NCBI GenBank assembly: GCA_950022655.1
Contig: OX465579.1
Coordinates: 80,983,193-81,047,192, forward strand
From: Alentia gelatinosa
Lineage: Eukaryota; Annelida; Polychaeta; Phyllodocida; Polynoidae
Length of the DNA stretch: 64,000 nt
Reading direction: 5' to 3'
Below the pieces are notes generated by a model. That model saw only the letters and a program-made list of their open reading frames with translations. It made no database searches and was not told the DNA's origin. The translations under genes and the position numbers were made by a program. Numbering within the stretch: the stretch's first letter is position 1; every line of letters begins with the position of its first letter. Shown in pieces: positions 24,661-35,698 of this stretch.

Positions 24661-24985
24661 TGTCCACTGGGCTCTCGACACATACCGATACAAAATCTCG
24701 TGCGAAATTGTAGTACATATCGGGGCAGTTGGTCAGGTTTCTACAATAAAGGGGGTATGCAACTATCACGATTTGCGCCTCCGACACACTATGATAGCCT
24801 TGCGACAAGCGTCCCAATGAGAAAATAAAATTTGTGTCGGAAGGAACGGCTCTATCGTCGAAGTGGGGTTTGTGTTCCGATGGTACTACGACACACTCCA
24901 ACACACTCCGACACCCTCCGATAGTGCTACGATAGAAATGCCATGTTGTAGACCTTCCATCGGAGTGTGTCGTAGCCATGGAGTA
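24661..24985. mobile_element. MITE-like element with imperfect inverted ends
   Basis: The left end TCCACTGGGCTCTCGACACA (24663 onward) and the complement of the right end (TCCATGGCTACGACACACTC, ending at 24983) match imperfectly over about 26 bases. Internally CGACACACTCC- and CCGATA-type words recur. It abuts the G-run of the 63-bp repeat. A long minus-strand open frame (24572-25108) spans it and is not a gene. Related words (TACCGATACAAAA, CTACGATAGAAAT) occur in the element at 40807-41090. Confidence 0.45.
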
Positions 24986-25124
24986 TGAGTTCCTAATGTT
25001 AAGCCTACGGAGAAAAATACCGCGATGAGATACTATGAGTATAATATGAACATCCAAGAAGACTTGATTTTTTGAGGGAGAATCCCAAGACAATTGCTCA
25101 GTCACCACATTTCAGTCGATGGCT

Positions 25125-25154
25125 AATATTAATATATACATATATATTAATATT
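25125..25154. repeat. AT-only palindrome, 14-bp arms
   Basis: AATATTAATATATA (25125-25138) and TATATATTAATATT (25141-25154) are exact reverse complements separated by CA. Confidence 0.9.
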
Positions 25155-25829
25155 TTAATTCAAACCATATGTTAAATCTCCTTCACATCCTTGAGTTATG
25201 ATCAAAGAAAAATCAATTCAAACCATGGACACAGTACAAAGCTCATATTCGTGCAAGAAAAGGGACGTCAGATATGTTAAAGATCTACGCTTGAGTGCGT
25301 TTTGTATGGGTTACTAACACATTAGTTTCTGCATAATGATGATATACTAATTACCCCTGGCTTTAATCGGGAATTTCTCACACTCCTTTAACCTTCACTA
25401 ATGAATCTATTCCATCTCCATGACTTCAGTCCATTTATATGATTACCGAACAAAAGGCCTCATCTATAGATGAATACTTTTCTCCTTTAAACTGCCTGCT
25501 GCACTGCGATATCACTAATGGGGTAGTTATGAGGTACAGAATGTGAAATTGCAATGTACAGTACAGTAGGCCACATTGAGCATTAGAAGGCTTGTAGACT
25601 TCTTTTATTTCCTGGGAAATTTTACGACGATAAATCATTCATGAATTGAATATTTCAGAATAAAATCCAAGAATGATTTATAAATCATATTATGCTGGTA
25701 GATGTCTACTTGTAAGGTTTCTAGGAATATCAATATTTACTGGAGTACCTTATCAGAATAAGATTACGTACATTATGAGAAGTAAATGATAAGGGAGCAT
25801 TCAATATTTATTGCAGAGGAGGGGTTTTG
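25155..25829. other. No supported gene
   Basis: This is AT-rich sequence with nothing recognisable. Confidence 0.4.
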
Positions 25830-26182
25830 CTTGGCGAATCCTCCAAAATAAAGCCCTTCCTCCTTGGGAATACCTCAAAATGAAACCCCCCCAAGGCAAA
25901 TGGCTCAAAATAAAGCCCCCCCCCCCTTGGGAATACCACAAAATGATCTGATTTATGCTCTCAGACACTATGATCTGATTCATAATCTCAGACACTCTCC
26001 CTTTCACAAGGTAAAGAGTCTCTGACCGCAAATTGAAATGCACCCCCCCCCCCCCGAAAATATCCTGAAATGAAATCCCCCCGGGAAAATACCTCAAAAC
26101 GAAATGCCATCCAGGCAAATACCCTCATACGAACTGCCCCCTCCCCATCCAATAGCTCACCCCCGCCCCCCCCCCCCCCCGT
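25830..26182 (-). repeat. C-rich 30-bp minisatellite with an inserted 27-bp duplication
   Basis: About seven degenerate units of roughly 30 bases (CCTCAAAATGAAACCCCCC followed by AAGGCAAATG-like sequence) contain C-runs of up to 17. They are interrupted at 25940-26035 by sequence that itself carries a 27-base direct repeat (ATGATCTGATT-, at 25943 and 25970). Read on the minus strand, the units give a repeated GGFILRYSQG-type peptide with few stops, because the period is ten codons. I regard it as a minisatellite, not a protein. Confidence 0.75.
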
Positions 26183-26487
26183 CGTATTCAAGTCGGATCT
26201 AGTAATTCAATAAACTGAAAGATTCATCTGTGATTCAATTCATTGTGTACCGTGCACTCGTCATAATCAGAGGTAATTAATTGACTTGTGTTAATATCAC
26301 CGTATAATTTTCCTTTCGGAGTATGACAGAAATGTTGCTTCTAACTACTCGGCATTCACTCTATAACCATGATACAATTAGAGCCAGGGCTATGAGATTT
26401 ACCTGCGTGCCTCTAGATGCACTTATCACTTTGAGCACAATCGGACATAGCATACGTCAGCACTGTCGCAATTTCAGTCTTATTTGA

Positions 26488-26787
26488 GATTTCTTCTCTG
26501 TCACGGACACCAATGTTTCTTCCATTAAAGGGAGCAGCTCCCAACCATCACTGCGAGACGAGAGGCTCACTCAGCAGGATAATGACTATACGCCAGCGAT
26601 ATCCCTCCTCAGGTCTACCTCATTAGACGGAGGCAAGGACGAGCCAAAGCCCACTGCAAATTCGCTGTACAATCTTCTTGTCAACATCTTCAAGAATAAG
26701 TTTTCTATAAGAAATCTTCCTAATATTGTGCTCAGATCATTTGAGCCGTACTGGAAGTTGTTGGAGTATGAGCGGATGGGGAATTGA
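26488..26787 (+). CDS. Candidate coding exon, unknown cytoplasmic-type protein
   Basis: A frame is open from 26488 to a TGA at 26785. From about 26533 it looks genuinely coding: a Ser/Asp-rich linker (GSSSQPSLRDERLTQQDNDY) with G/C-ending codons is followed by amphipathic, helical-looking sequence (SLYNLLVNIFKNKFSIRNLP, then FEPYWKLL). No ATG starts it, so it would be an internal exon. The weak acceptor ATTAAAG|GG at 26530 is possible. A donor at GGA|GTATGA (26766) would end it at 26765, before the stop. With that donor and the acceptor TTTTTCAG at 26803, reading continues in phase into the next block. The family was not recognised. A pseudogene with a frameshift is an alternative. Confidence 0.5.
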   Translation, partial: DFFSVTDTNVSSIKGSSSQPSLRDERLTQQDNDYTPAISLLRSTSLDGGKDEPKPTANSLYNLLVNIFKNKFSIRNLPNIVLRSFEPYWKLLEYERMGN

Positions 26788-26803
26788 AATATATGTTTTT
26801 CAG

Positions 26804-26990
26804 TAGAATAGTCAAGGTAATCAGAGTGAAAATGCTTGAAATATTCAATGTTTCATGGGAATGGCTGGCGTCTATCCTGGCCAACAACCCTGATGTTATG
26901 ATCAGAGAGTTTATAGAATCAATATTCCCTTTTGACTTGATACAGAACGCAGCGAGGAGGACCACAATGGAAGTAATATCACATTTATAA
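26804..26990 (+). CDS. Continuation of the 26.5-kb coding block, unknown product
   Basis: After a good acceptor (ATGTTTTTCAG|T) the frame reads RIVKVIRVKMLEIFNVSWEW and then LASILANNPDVMIREFIESI, ending at a TAA at 26988. The pattern of hydrophobic residues fits amphipathic helices. Joined to the preceding exon across 26766-26803, the codon GA|T (Asp) restores one frame. That intron would be only 38 bases, far below the usual animal minimum, so a small deletion in a pseudogene or an assembly error is an alternative. A possible donor GAA|GTAATA at 26973 leaves phase 0, matching the candidate exon at 27751. Confidence 0.5.
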
Positions 26991-27750
26991 ACAAACATTT
27001 TTCCATGCAAATGTTAATGACAGAGGACATATCATTTACGAAGGTAGAAACGTTTCGTTTGTTCCGTTTTGTAATACATTCTTTATATAGCCTATAACGG
27101 GAAGGATATCATTCTACGTATAATTTACTCTATAGCTACACACCACTGAGGCTGTAGTAGCTATAGTTTTCATGCCAATGCTGAAACTTTCATAACATGG
27201 CTGGAAGTTTCATACCAAGTGACATGTTCTCAGAAGGCCCTGTTATTGTAATCCGTGGTGTGAAGAGTGAACACGCATACTAATAAGTTATAACGAGCAG
27301 ACACAATCTTTAGTAACTAGGACAAAGGTCCAAACAGGCCAAAATGTAAATAAGTTCAGGTATTTGTAAATATGAATGATGAAGTATCATAGATCCATAG
27401 GAGCTGAATGTCCTTGCCACGTGTTATATCTATTGTGTTATGCTATGTTAAAACAAAAGACAAACATAACTCGGAAAGAAGAAATCATTGTACTTACAAT
27501 GGATTGTTTTACACTATGTTAATCAGAGACACGTATTGCATGGAAGAGTAATTGTTCACGATTGATTGCAATAAAAGTCTAAAAAAAGGAAAGCATCACA
27601 TTGAAAATTAAGAATTCTGCTACCCTAGGTCAGCTTCCCTCCGTTACTGTCCCATTATGGAAGCCAAGCTCCATAAATAGAAAAAGAGAGGAATAGCTAT
27701 TGGAAGGGTTAAGAGCACCAGCTGAGTAATACAGCTCCATGTGTGTTAAG
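26991..27750. other. Probable intron or intergenic AT-rich sequence
   Basis: No coding or repeat signal is visible. If the flanking exons belong together, this is an intron of about 780 bases. Confidence 0.35.
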
Positions 27751-27933
27751 TACAAATGTATTGAATGGGTGAAATTGTGGGAAAGGCATTGCAAGTCAAT
27801 AGCAGTTTCTTCTCCCAGTCCCCAGGACCATTCGTCATTCGTCACCTGCCTAATGCAACACAATCCATCACTGCATCACATCCGGAACATGTCCATTCAC
27901 AATTCGCACATAGTCAGACGGGAATTAGGACAG
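27751..27933 (+). CDS. Candidate 183-base exon, unknown product
   Basis: This segment is exactly 61 codons. It reads YKCIEWVKLWERHCKSIAVS, then SPSPQDHSSFVTCLMQHNPS, and ends RRELGQ at CAG|GTTCGT, a usable donor. The acceptor (GTGTTAAG|TAC) lacks a good pyrimidine tract, which is the weak point. Start and end are both phase 0, agreeing with the possible donor at 26973 upstream and the exon at 34368 downstream. The Trp-rich start and SPSP motif look like a real regulatory protein, but no family was recognised. A longer open frame in another phase (27765-28100) is less protein-like. Confidence 0.35.
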
Positions 27934-29403
27934 GTTCGTTAAATCTTAAACTCATTCGACCGAGAGCAGGTGGAACATCTATTAGGAAAGATCTATTCTG
28001 GGAGCAATGTAACTTTCAAGGGAATTTTGTGAAGAACTTATGCCATCTATTCATGTTGTTTTGTTCCAGCTATGAAACTGTTACACTAAGTGATAGATAA
28101 TTCTTGTATGTTGGCAATAAGTTTCGATCAATAGATAAGCGAAAACCACCAATTCTAAGGAAAGGAGGTTGGCCATCGTCCCCGATGTATGGCCTACTAT
28201 CCTGGGTAGTGTCAAAATTTCTTCACAAAATTCCCACATGACCCAATTTTTGACATCCTGCCCCCCAATAATTGGTGAGGGGTTACATTTTCCTAACATT
28301 ATATCCCGAAATGCTGTCTCAGCATGATGCGGACAGTGTCACACGACGATAGAGTAGAAGCCTTTCCTTCATCCGCAACGTGGGCATTAGAGATAATTAC
28401 TAACCATGAAAAGGTACTTTTTTCGTACGTCCACGTAGCCCTGCTAGGGACGCGTAGTAATCGTCTTGAAAAGGCCAAGTGTGCCCTTGGGTGCTTGCGG
28501 TGCGACCACATGGCCAATGGTAATATACTTTGATAAAGCGAGCGGCGGCCAACCACCCCTTTCTACCTCTATACCCCACCTCCCTGCTTTCACCTCCCAA
28601 AAGCCGCCAGCCAGAGACAGACTACGCCGGTCAATGGTTCGGATCCCCTTTTAGTCGCCGCAGCCATTTTGCTGGTCGGCCAGTCGTCATGTCAGATGGT
28701 TATCGCCCTTTCTGCAAACCCCAGGCAAGCCCCCCTTCCTGACTGTGCAGTGTGAGATGAGTGGGGGTGGCTTGTATGGGGTTTGAATGGGCCCTGTAGG
28801 GGATCTGTAAGGTTGTACGACGCCCAGTTCGAGGCTCGTTCAAAGAAATGACCACGAGTAAAGGATCAACAGATTTGACCCTGGTTTTAAGCGTATATGT
28901 CTAGAGCAGTGTAATGTGCTCCTATATAGACGGCAGTGCTAATCAAAAACTAGGCTATCGGGTATTATCCGTTTGTATTACCCTGACTAGTATCCCGACT
29001 GAACCTACATCACAATACAAACTAGAGTAAGAAAGTCTCGCCCCCGCCAACTGGTTTAATATTTATATTCTATATGTTAGTAGGAGTTCCAGTGACCGTC
29101 TGTAATCGGCTCGCGTGATGTTTTCCAATGACGTGTATTATGAGGTAATATTGGTAGTAAAGGACCATTTAGGGGTTCATAATACGTACGACTATGATCA
29201 GGACACTTGGGTTGGGGAGCGGTCCCCTACCTCAAAGGAATTGTATCTAAGTAGCAATATCTATGGCTATAAAGGTATATAAAAAATAAATCACTGAATT
29301 CTTCAGAAAATTCCCTCATTTAATTATAATCAATTCTAATTGATCTTATGGTATCAGCAGAGCTCAGTGTTATCACATACTTTTTAGAGCGTCACATTGA
29401 ACT
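27934..29403. other. No supported gene
   Basis: A moderately GC-rich part at 28380-28740 contains a GCAGCCATTTTG word resembling a YY1 site. The open frames there on both strands follow base composition. The remainder is AT-rich. Nothing firm is supported. Confidence 0.35.
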
Positions 29404-29753
29404 TTCAGTGTGCTTCCAGAAAACTATCCCTTTACTATCTGCCTGCTGTTCACTGTGATGATGAGAACAGAGGAGGGAGCCAGTGTCTCAGGGTCTTAGA
29501 GGTGTGCCCAGCTGACCATGACCAATCACTCAAGACCGAAATACCTCATTGACCCACTGTTGCTTGATATGTTTTGATTCTAGACTCAGGCAGTTAGAGA
29601 AATGACAAGTTGACCGGGTGCAGGTGGGTTACATAAAACTATCCATAGGCTAAATCTGACTCAAACCTTCAAACCTTATAATAGCACGCTCATTCATCTG
29701 TGATGAACATACTTTTGGCTCCTAGTTATATAGATATTCCTCAGGTTATCTTG
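29404..29753. repeat. Dispersed repeat, copy 2 of a pair
   Basis: Same family and orientation as 13973-14255. Shared words in order include TTCAGTGTGCTT, AAACTATCCCTT, GTGTGCCCAG, TGACCATGACCAATCACT, AAGACCG, ATACCTCATTGACCCA and CTCCTAGTT. This copy has about 30 extra bases after TATCTGC. Confidence 0.7.
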
Positions 29754-31909
29754 CCACTATTCCTACCTATCAGTTCAGCCGTCTATATCCTGTTTCCTAC
29801 AACTTTAAAACTGGCCTGGGTGCAAATCCAACGAAAACCAGGTACAAGGGAGGGTGGGCCAGCATGACACAGACTCCAGGACAGCGTAAAATCTGTGAAC
29901 GTCGCATCAATCCTCGGAACCATGCTGCAGGAAGCCACGGTGTGACGAGGGCTGGAAGTCACCACCAAAAAGAGCCCTTGGTAGCAGATAAAATAGAAAC
30001 CACTGACAAAGCGGCGCACAACGCTGGTGCATAGAACGCAGGGTGTGGTTCAGAAGAATAGATTGGGATGGAATCTGTCGTCATGGTTACGAGAAGCTAC
30101 AATGAAAGGTAGAATGTTAACAACCTGTTTCTGCTGAAGCCAGGATGGAAGAAATATATGAAAAGCTGTGATTAGCCCTTCTCTTACAGGGAAAATGATC
30201 GAGTTTCTTTGGTTTGGAGTACAAACAGATGCAGCCATTATCGTCTATTCATTTATCTTTGTCCGGGCTCATTTTATGGATGTCTTATGGAAGTATCAGT
30301 TGGTAGTATTTCTAGGATACAATCCAACGATATCAAATTATAAATTGAACCTATATTTATTATTTTGTGAAGGGTTGCACATGACAGAACCCCTACTGTA
30401 CGACTGCCTGTCATCGGAGTCAAAGAATCAGAAAAGAGATGCATGTTAACAGGATACAAAATAGCTTCGCGAGGATTTTGTAACACTTTTGGTGCAGTAA
30501 TCGTCAGATGGAAACAGAAAGGGTCAACAATTTTTTCTCTCCAACATCATATAATATGGCACCACGATTGACTTTTTATACCAACGATGAAATCAAAGCA
30601 GGTTGAATTCATCGGTGACGGAATGAACTTGAGGCTAAAACATCGGTCGGCGCCTACCTCAATTCTCATCGGAAAATAGCTTTTTTGCTGACCACCACCG
30701 ATTATGAGCACCAATATTTTCCCAAATAAAACAATAGACCGACTTTTGTACAAGGTGTATATAATCTGTGGCCTTTTCGTCGGTAGGTGGAACAACCACA
30801 TTATATATAAGCGCCCAGATAGACTGAGGCAGAAAATCAGTAGACGGAAGGGGGGGGGGTGTTGATGATAGGACAAAGTGCTCACAGTGGTACACTAATG
30901 AATGCCTAGCCCTGTTAGAAAACGTGCCTGGCTTGCTTCAACTGATTATTAAAAAGGTAAAGTAGCATTCCAGACAGTCCCTGTGTTCCTTTAGCTTCAT
31001 TGCTCTCCCTCAGAACTTTTCTAACGCAATGACTGGAAGGCCTGGAGTCGAGGAGGTTTGTTTTCTCATTCTGGCTAATATCTAGGTGTCTTGATTAAGT
31101 CCCAGTAGACGTGCATTATCCTCTTGTATATCTTATATTATCCACGTAAACGCATTGAGTCATATATTTACATTTATTTACAATTAAACATATTATGAAT
31201 CCAGCAGCATACACAACATCTAGGGTTAGAGTCCCCGGACCTGTGACAACTCTCATACATCGACTACGTTTACCACTTGACCTCCATTTCCGTATGTAAT
31301 TCCCAAGAATTGTGTATCATATAGGACTCGAATGCGTCTGTAATCTACTATCTAGTCTCACTCTCCAGCTTATAAGAAATACAGCAGAGGGTGGCGACTA
31401 AACCTCTATATCTATAGACAAGGAGAAAATCACGTCCTTATATACTTTTAAAGGCAAATCCCCAGTATTTCTCTTGCACAGATGTAACAACACTAATATC
31501 GCGTCAGAAATATCGCGAAATTTCCCAAGCTATCTATCAGCATTTCCAAGACTTATAATGGTGTTAAATGTTTTCATATTGTCGATTAGCGCTTACATAT
31601 CCATGCAATAAGCTACTTCAATGTCTTCCCGATAGTGATTTGCACGCTGGTAATACATAACTAGTAAACTTCACTCTTTGAACCCTGAAAATATTAAACA
31701 GGCTTTTATGTCAATAAACCTATTCTTTATGTGCAGCAACTTAATGTGCAAAACCTGACGCGTTCATTAATATCGCCAATAGCAGGGCGATAAAAAGGAA
31801 TAACATCCATGAATAATACACGTTATAAAACCAGACTCAAAATTGCTGTGAGTATGGGTTTAATGGACCCTTAATGTGCCATCATAACACCTGTTTTTTC
31901 CCTCCGCAG
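29754..31909. other. No supported gene
   Basis: This is AT-rich sequence. Open frames on both strands (for example 30168-30449 plus, 30547-30885 minus) do not look coding. The stretch ends in a strong acceptor-like CTGTTTTTTCCCTCCGCAG at 31891-31909. Confidence 0.35.
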
Positions 31910-31986
31910 AACGGCCCTTGAAGCGGGAAGACATTGATTGGACGGCGGTAAATCCTGTCTGTCGCCAGCGGCATTTATCTTATTGA
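31910..31986 (+). CDS. Candidate exon after an excellent acceptor
   Basis: CTGTTTTTTCCCTCCGCAG is one of the best 3' splice sites in the window. After it, one frame (phase 2) reads RPLKREDIDWTAVNPVCRQR, then HLSY and a TGA at 31984. A GTAAAT donor at 31948 would instead give a 38-base exon. The charged peptide looks protein-like but is too short to identify. Its phase does not fit the neighbouring candidates at 27751 and 34368, so it may belong to another transcript. Confidence 0.35.
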
Positions 31987-33784
31987 CATTCAGCAAGTAG
32001 TATTTGCCTCAGGCTCCAGCCTCAGCCTCACCTGGTTTCGTTTATCTCGAGAGCGTGTGGTAGTTAATTATTGGGGTTAGTAGCGACCTATACTCCCCCT
32101 TGCTGCCTGCCCCTCCAAATTTCTCCGGTGTATGCCAACCAACTCCCGACCCGTGCTGTAGCAGACAAATCTTGTCAAGAGAAGTTGTGAGAAAATTCTT
32201 GATGGAAGTAGCCTTTGCAATATGAATACAATTTTTGTGGGGAATGAAGAATAGTAGCATTGAATCACATCTATATGTATGTGATATGTATCTGTCAGGC
32301 AAATTGCCTCCCAGTGCATACTTTCTAGGTTAGATGAGTCTAATCCGTGATTGAACACATGAAATATTCAAACCTGATTTCTGGAAACCTGTCCTTAGAA
32401 TTCCAGGAAGCACGGAGCAGTGAGTCAGTCGGGAATAACTATAAAATCGGCGATGTGGTGGTAATAGATAATTGGAGGAATGTGGAAAATTGTTAGTGAA
32501 AACATTAAGAAAGAAATGGAATATATAAGCTTTACGTCATGCATTATCTCGAGAGGCCTCTCCATATCCATGATAATCCTCTGCCATTATGGGAACTACG
32601 GATAAAATGAGTTATATTATAAACTGTCCATTCGCTTCATGATAAATGTATTCAGTATATTGTAATTGACTACCTTCTCAAAGATCGGCAGTTCTTTCGA
32701 GAATACCATTTGGAGCACCGGGCCCGACAAATCTGCTGTCTTGATATAGAATGAACATTGAAATATTTTGATGTCGTAACCGAAGTACACAGCAAAGATA
32801 AGAAATCAGTTAAAATGGCAGTATACAATCTTTGTTCCTGCAGATCACTAACAGAGGGATTGCGAAATATGTGAATACCACTTGCTTCAAAAGAATATAA
32901 TATGGGTATAATAGTTATCCGGCATATTTACTTTATCCAGTGCATATTACATCTAGTAATGATATCTCATTTTCACTTCTTCAGCTCGTCTGGTAATAAT
33001 ATCTCATTTTAAACTTTCCTTACATCACTCAGAGCTATATGTTTTGAACACACCGCCAATGAACATCTCAGCCTTTGATCAGCATCCCAGAAACTAGCAT
33101 TCATAGTTCGGCATCAATATGCAGCCAGATCTCAACCCTCTGCTTCATTAATACAAGTCATTATTATGGACTATTTTATAAGAATAAGCCTTTTGATCTA
33201 AGTGAAAAGTCTCTGCGTAACGAGTAGTACTGAGCGTGTGGTGATTAACTTCGTCTTCTGATAAACAGAAGAACATCTGCTGATGCGTACGCCTGGACAA
33301 GCACGCTTGTTGGACTTGATTAACCTTTTTGCATTAGATTAGACTCAGTTTGACTAGTTGTCTGCGCTGAGTAGTACCGCCCACCATCTGTTGGCTATCC
33401 AGACCCGAGGTAATTGGGAAGGTCTTGAAGAATGTGCATGGCGAGTGTGGTGCGAGGAAGAGGCCGGGCGGATGGTAAAAACCTCGAGGCATTTCTCCCA
33501 GCGCTGTTGAAGATTTACCGGGATTGGTAGCGGGTTGCTGGTAGACCATGGCTCATCTCCAAGCCTTACGACACTTTTGCCGTCATTTCCCTCTCTTCTA
33601 CACTGTACTAGGTGCTAGAGTTAGCACACTAGAGGACGTGGGCGTAGTTTTATAGACTGGCGGGATAGATGGGAGGAGTGTGGATGGAGAGAACATATGT
33701 TGCAGTGACATAGGAGAAGGGATGTGTGTTGCGGAGGGGAAAAAGGAGACAGTGAAATGTAAGCAGACCTCAGGTAAACAGTGT

Positions 33785-33787
<3 letters not shown>
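31987..33787. other. No supported gene
   Basis: AT-rich sequence. On the minus strand CCAG|GTGAGG at about 32030 is a good donor, but all frames before it contain stops, so it could only end a non-coding exon. Confidence 0.35.

Positions 33788-33834
<47 letters not shown>
33788..33834. repeat. (AT)23 microsatellite
   Basis: An uninterrupted AT dinucleotide tract. Confidence 0.97.
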
Positions 33835-33838
<4 letters not shown>

Positions 33839-34367
33839 TACTTCAGCGCAGGAGTGAGGTGAAAGATAACGAGCAATCAGCGGTTCAGATTACATTAATC
33901 AGGTCTCATTAATTAGTTAACCAAGAGGTTACGAGCTCGGTCTCACAGAAGGATCGAGAGGAATCGGTTGATACAAATAATACCTTTCTTGGTATTGATT
34001 AGTGTTTACAGATAGGTGAAGCTCAGATGGAATGTGTTATGTACTTCATCTAGGAAGCTTTGTCTTAGCGCATGCTACCTGAATATTTTCAATATGATGT
34101 TGTTAATGATGACATAGCATACCAGTTGTTCATATGTTATAAGTCATATGTCAATAGTCTATGCAAATTTCAGGAGGTGAAGAAGGGAGTCGGGGGGCTT
34201 GGGTTAGAAGCCGGTAGGCGGAGTGCATGTGAGGGGTGGGTTAGGGGTAAAGGTGAAGTGACTGTGATGCAGGAGGAGGTAGGCATATGGGCAGCAGGCA
34301 CGCCGAGCATGTAAAGCAGAATGTAACGGGCCATACTAACGATCTGACCTCGTTCTTCTGCGGGCAG

Positions 34368-34421
34368 TTAGAGGTCATTCCCGCCATCTTGGATGCATAT
34401 AAATCTAAAACCAAGACCAAG
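34368..34421 (+). CDS. Candidate 54-base exon, LEVIPAILDAYKSKTKTK
   Basis: A perfect branch-point consensus TACTAAC (34334-34340) and a pyrimidine-rich tract lead to GCGGGCAG|TTA at 34367. The exon is exactly 18 codons (LEVIPAILDAYKSKTKTK) and ends in AAG|GTAAATA. Branch point, acceptor, frame and donor all agree, which is rare by chance. The GCCATCTTGG inside also resembles a YY1 site. The exon is phase 0 at both ends, compatible with the one at 27751-27933. Function unknown. Confidence 0.4.
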
Positions 34422-34811
34422 GTAAATAAAACATGCAATATCAGCAAAGTTTTCATATTCATAAAAAGATAAAAATCCGTAGTATTGACAACCTATGCAC
34501 CGTAGATAAAAAATCCAAAGATCATATGAAAGTAAAGATCAGATAATATTTGACTCCCAATTCCTATACCCTGTGGCCGTCTCACTGCCATTCCCCTAAC
34601 TTAAGGTATTCAACAAATTAAAAAGATATATGAATATACTTATTTTCATGTTTATTTTATCACCGTATAGGAAGAAAAATAACAGACAAATAGTATCAAC
34701 ATCCATTAATCTTACTCACCTCTTGCTGAAGGGTTAATAATCTGAATACCGATCACTTTGTGCTGCGTACACGATTTTTTTGGAATTTTTTTTACATAAA
34801 ACGGACCTTAC

Positions 34812-34919
34812 CTCTCTGCATCTAGTCACATCCTTACAGACAGGAACGTTTTGGCTTCGTACCAGCAAGCTGCAAGCGGGACGGACCTGAGACAAAAAAT
34901 TATCGCCCGGACAGCTCAT
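34812..34919 (-). CDS. Candidate minus-strand first coding exon
   Basis: On the minus strand an ATG (complement of 34917-34919) begins MSCPGDNFLSQVRPACSLLV and continues RSQNVPVCKDVTRCRE to a strong donor AGAG|GTAAGG. A further perfect donor AGAG|GTGAGTAAG lies at 34720, after a stop in this frame. It could serve an untranslated exon. A CCAAT overlaps the ATG, and the segment faces the plus-strand TATA promoter at 34979. Unknown product. Confidence 0.25.
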
Positions 34920-35080
34920 TGGCCCGAACTAGCATGACGGCAGCGCCCTCTGGTTGGGCGTGTGTTGATTTCGGGGGAGATAAAAGGCTGCCAATACTCA
35001 CACCTCCACCATCTGTCCTGTTGAGTACAGCAGTGCACTTAGTGGATGATGACACTGCGCCGTCAGTAGCCTCGAAGTGG
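34920..35080 (+). promoter_or_regulatory. TATA promoter and possible non-coding first exon
   Basis: GATAAAAGG at 34979-34987 sits about 30 bases before a C/A-rich initiator-like CTCACACC (about 35010). A first exon from there would end at GTG|GTAAGC (35079|35080). Upstream are ATTGGCCC and GTTGGGCGTG, which resemble CCAAT and GC-box elements. No ATG frame of any length lies in the exon, so it would be 5' UTR. Inference from motif spacing only. Confidence 0.35.
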
Positions 35081-35572
35081 TAAGCTTCAGCAGAGGCATA
35101 TCACTCTCCGATCCAGCTAATGATTTGAAGGGCGTGGCACTTCGTTTCAAGCCAACACCCAGTAAATGAAGAAGGTGTTAGGAGCATATTCCTAGCTGTT
35201 TGTGCGAAAGATTTATTATTCACCTAATTCAAAGTATCCATAGAAAAGACATAGAGAGTGGGTATGGACATACCCGTTGCAAACGGAAAATAGTGCATAT
35301 GAAAAAAAGATGTACGCACCTAAATTAACTAATATCAGTACGCCACTTGTCAGGACAAGGTGGATAGTAAATGCAATATAGACTGGTGTCAGATAAAAGC
35401 TCTCATATGCTCCTTAGGGTTGCCTCTGTGCAATATCCTTGTATACACTCGGATATTACTGCGCGTTAACTCCTCAGAGCATACGACCGCTTGTATCTGA
35501 AACCAGTCAATATTGTGTTTATATCTGAACATGTTGAAACAGATCACTCGGTGGTATGTATACACCAATTTC

Positions 35573-35698
35573 TCATCTATCTATCTATCATCAATCTATG
35601 TATCTATCTACCTATCTAACTACCTATCTATCTACGTATATACATACATACATACATACATACATACATACATACATACGTACATATATACACACACA
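35573..35698. repeat. Compound TATC/ACAT microsatellite
   Basis: Interrupted TATC tetranucleotides pass into about ten uninterrupted ACAT units and then TA/CA dinucleotides. Confidence 0.95.

Noticed and set aside
24572..25108. 178-codon minus-strand ORF
   Set aside because: It runs across the end of the 63-bp array, a G-run and a MITE-like element; no protein-like composition.
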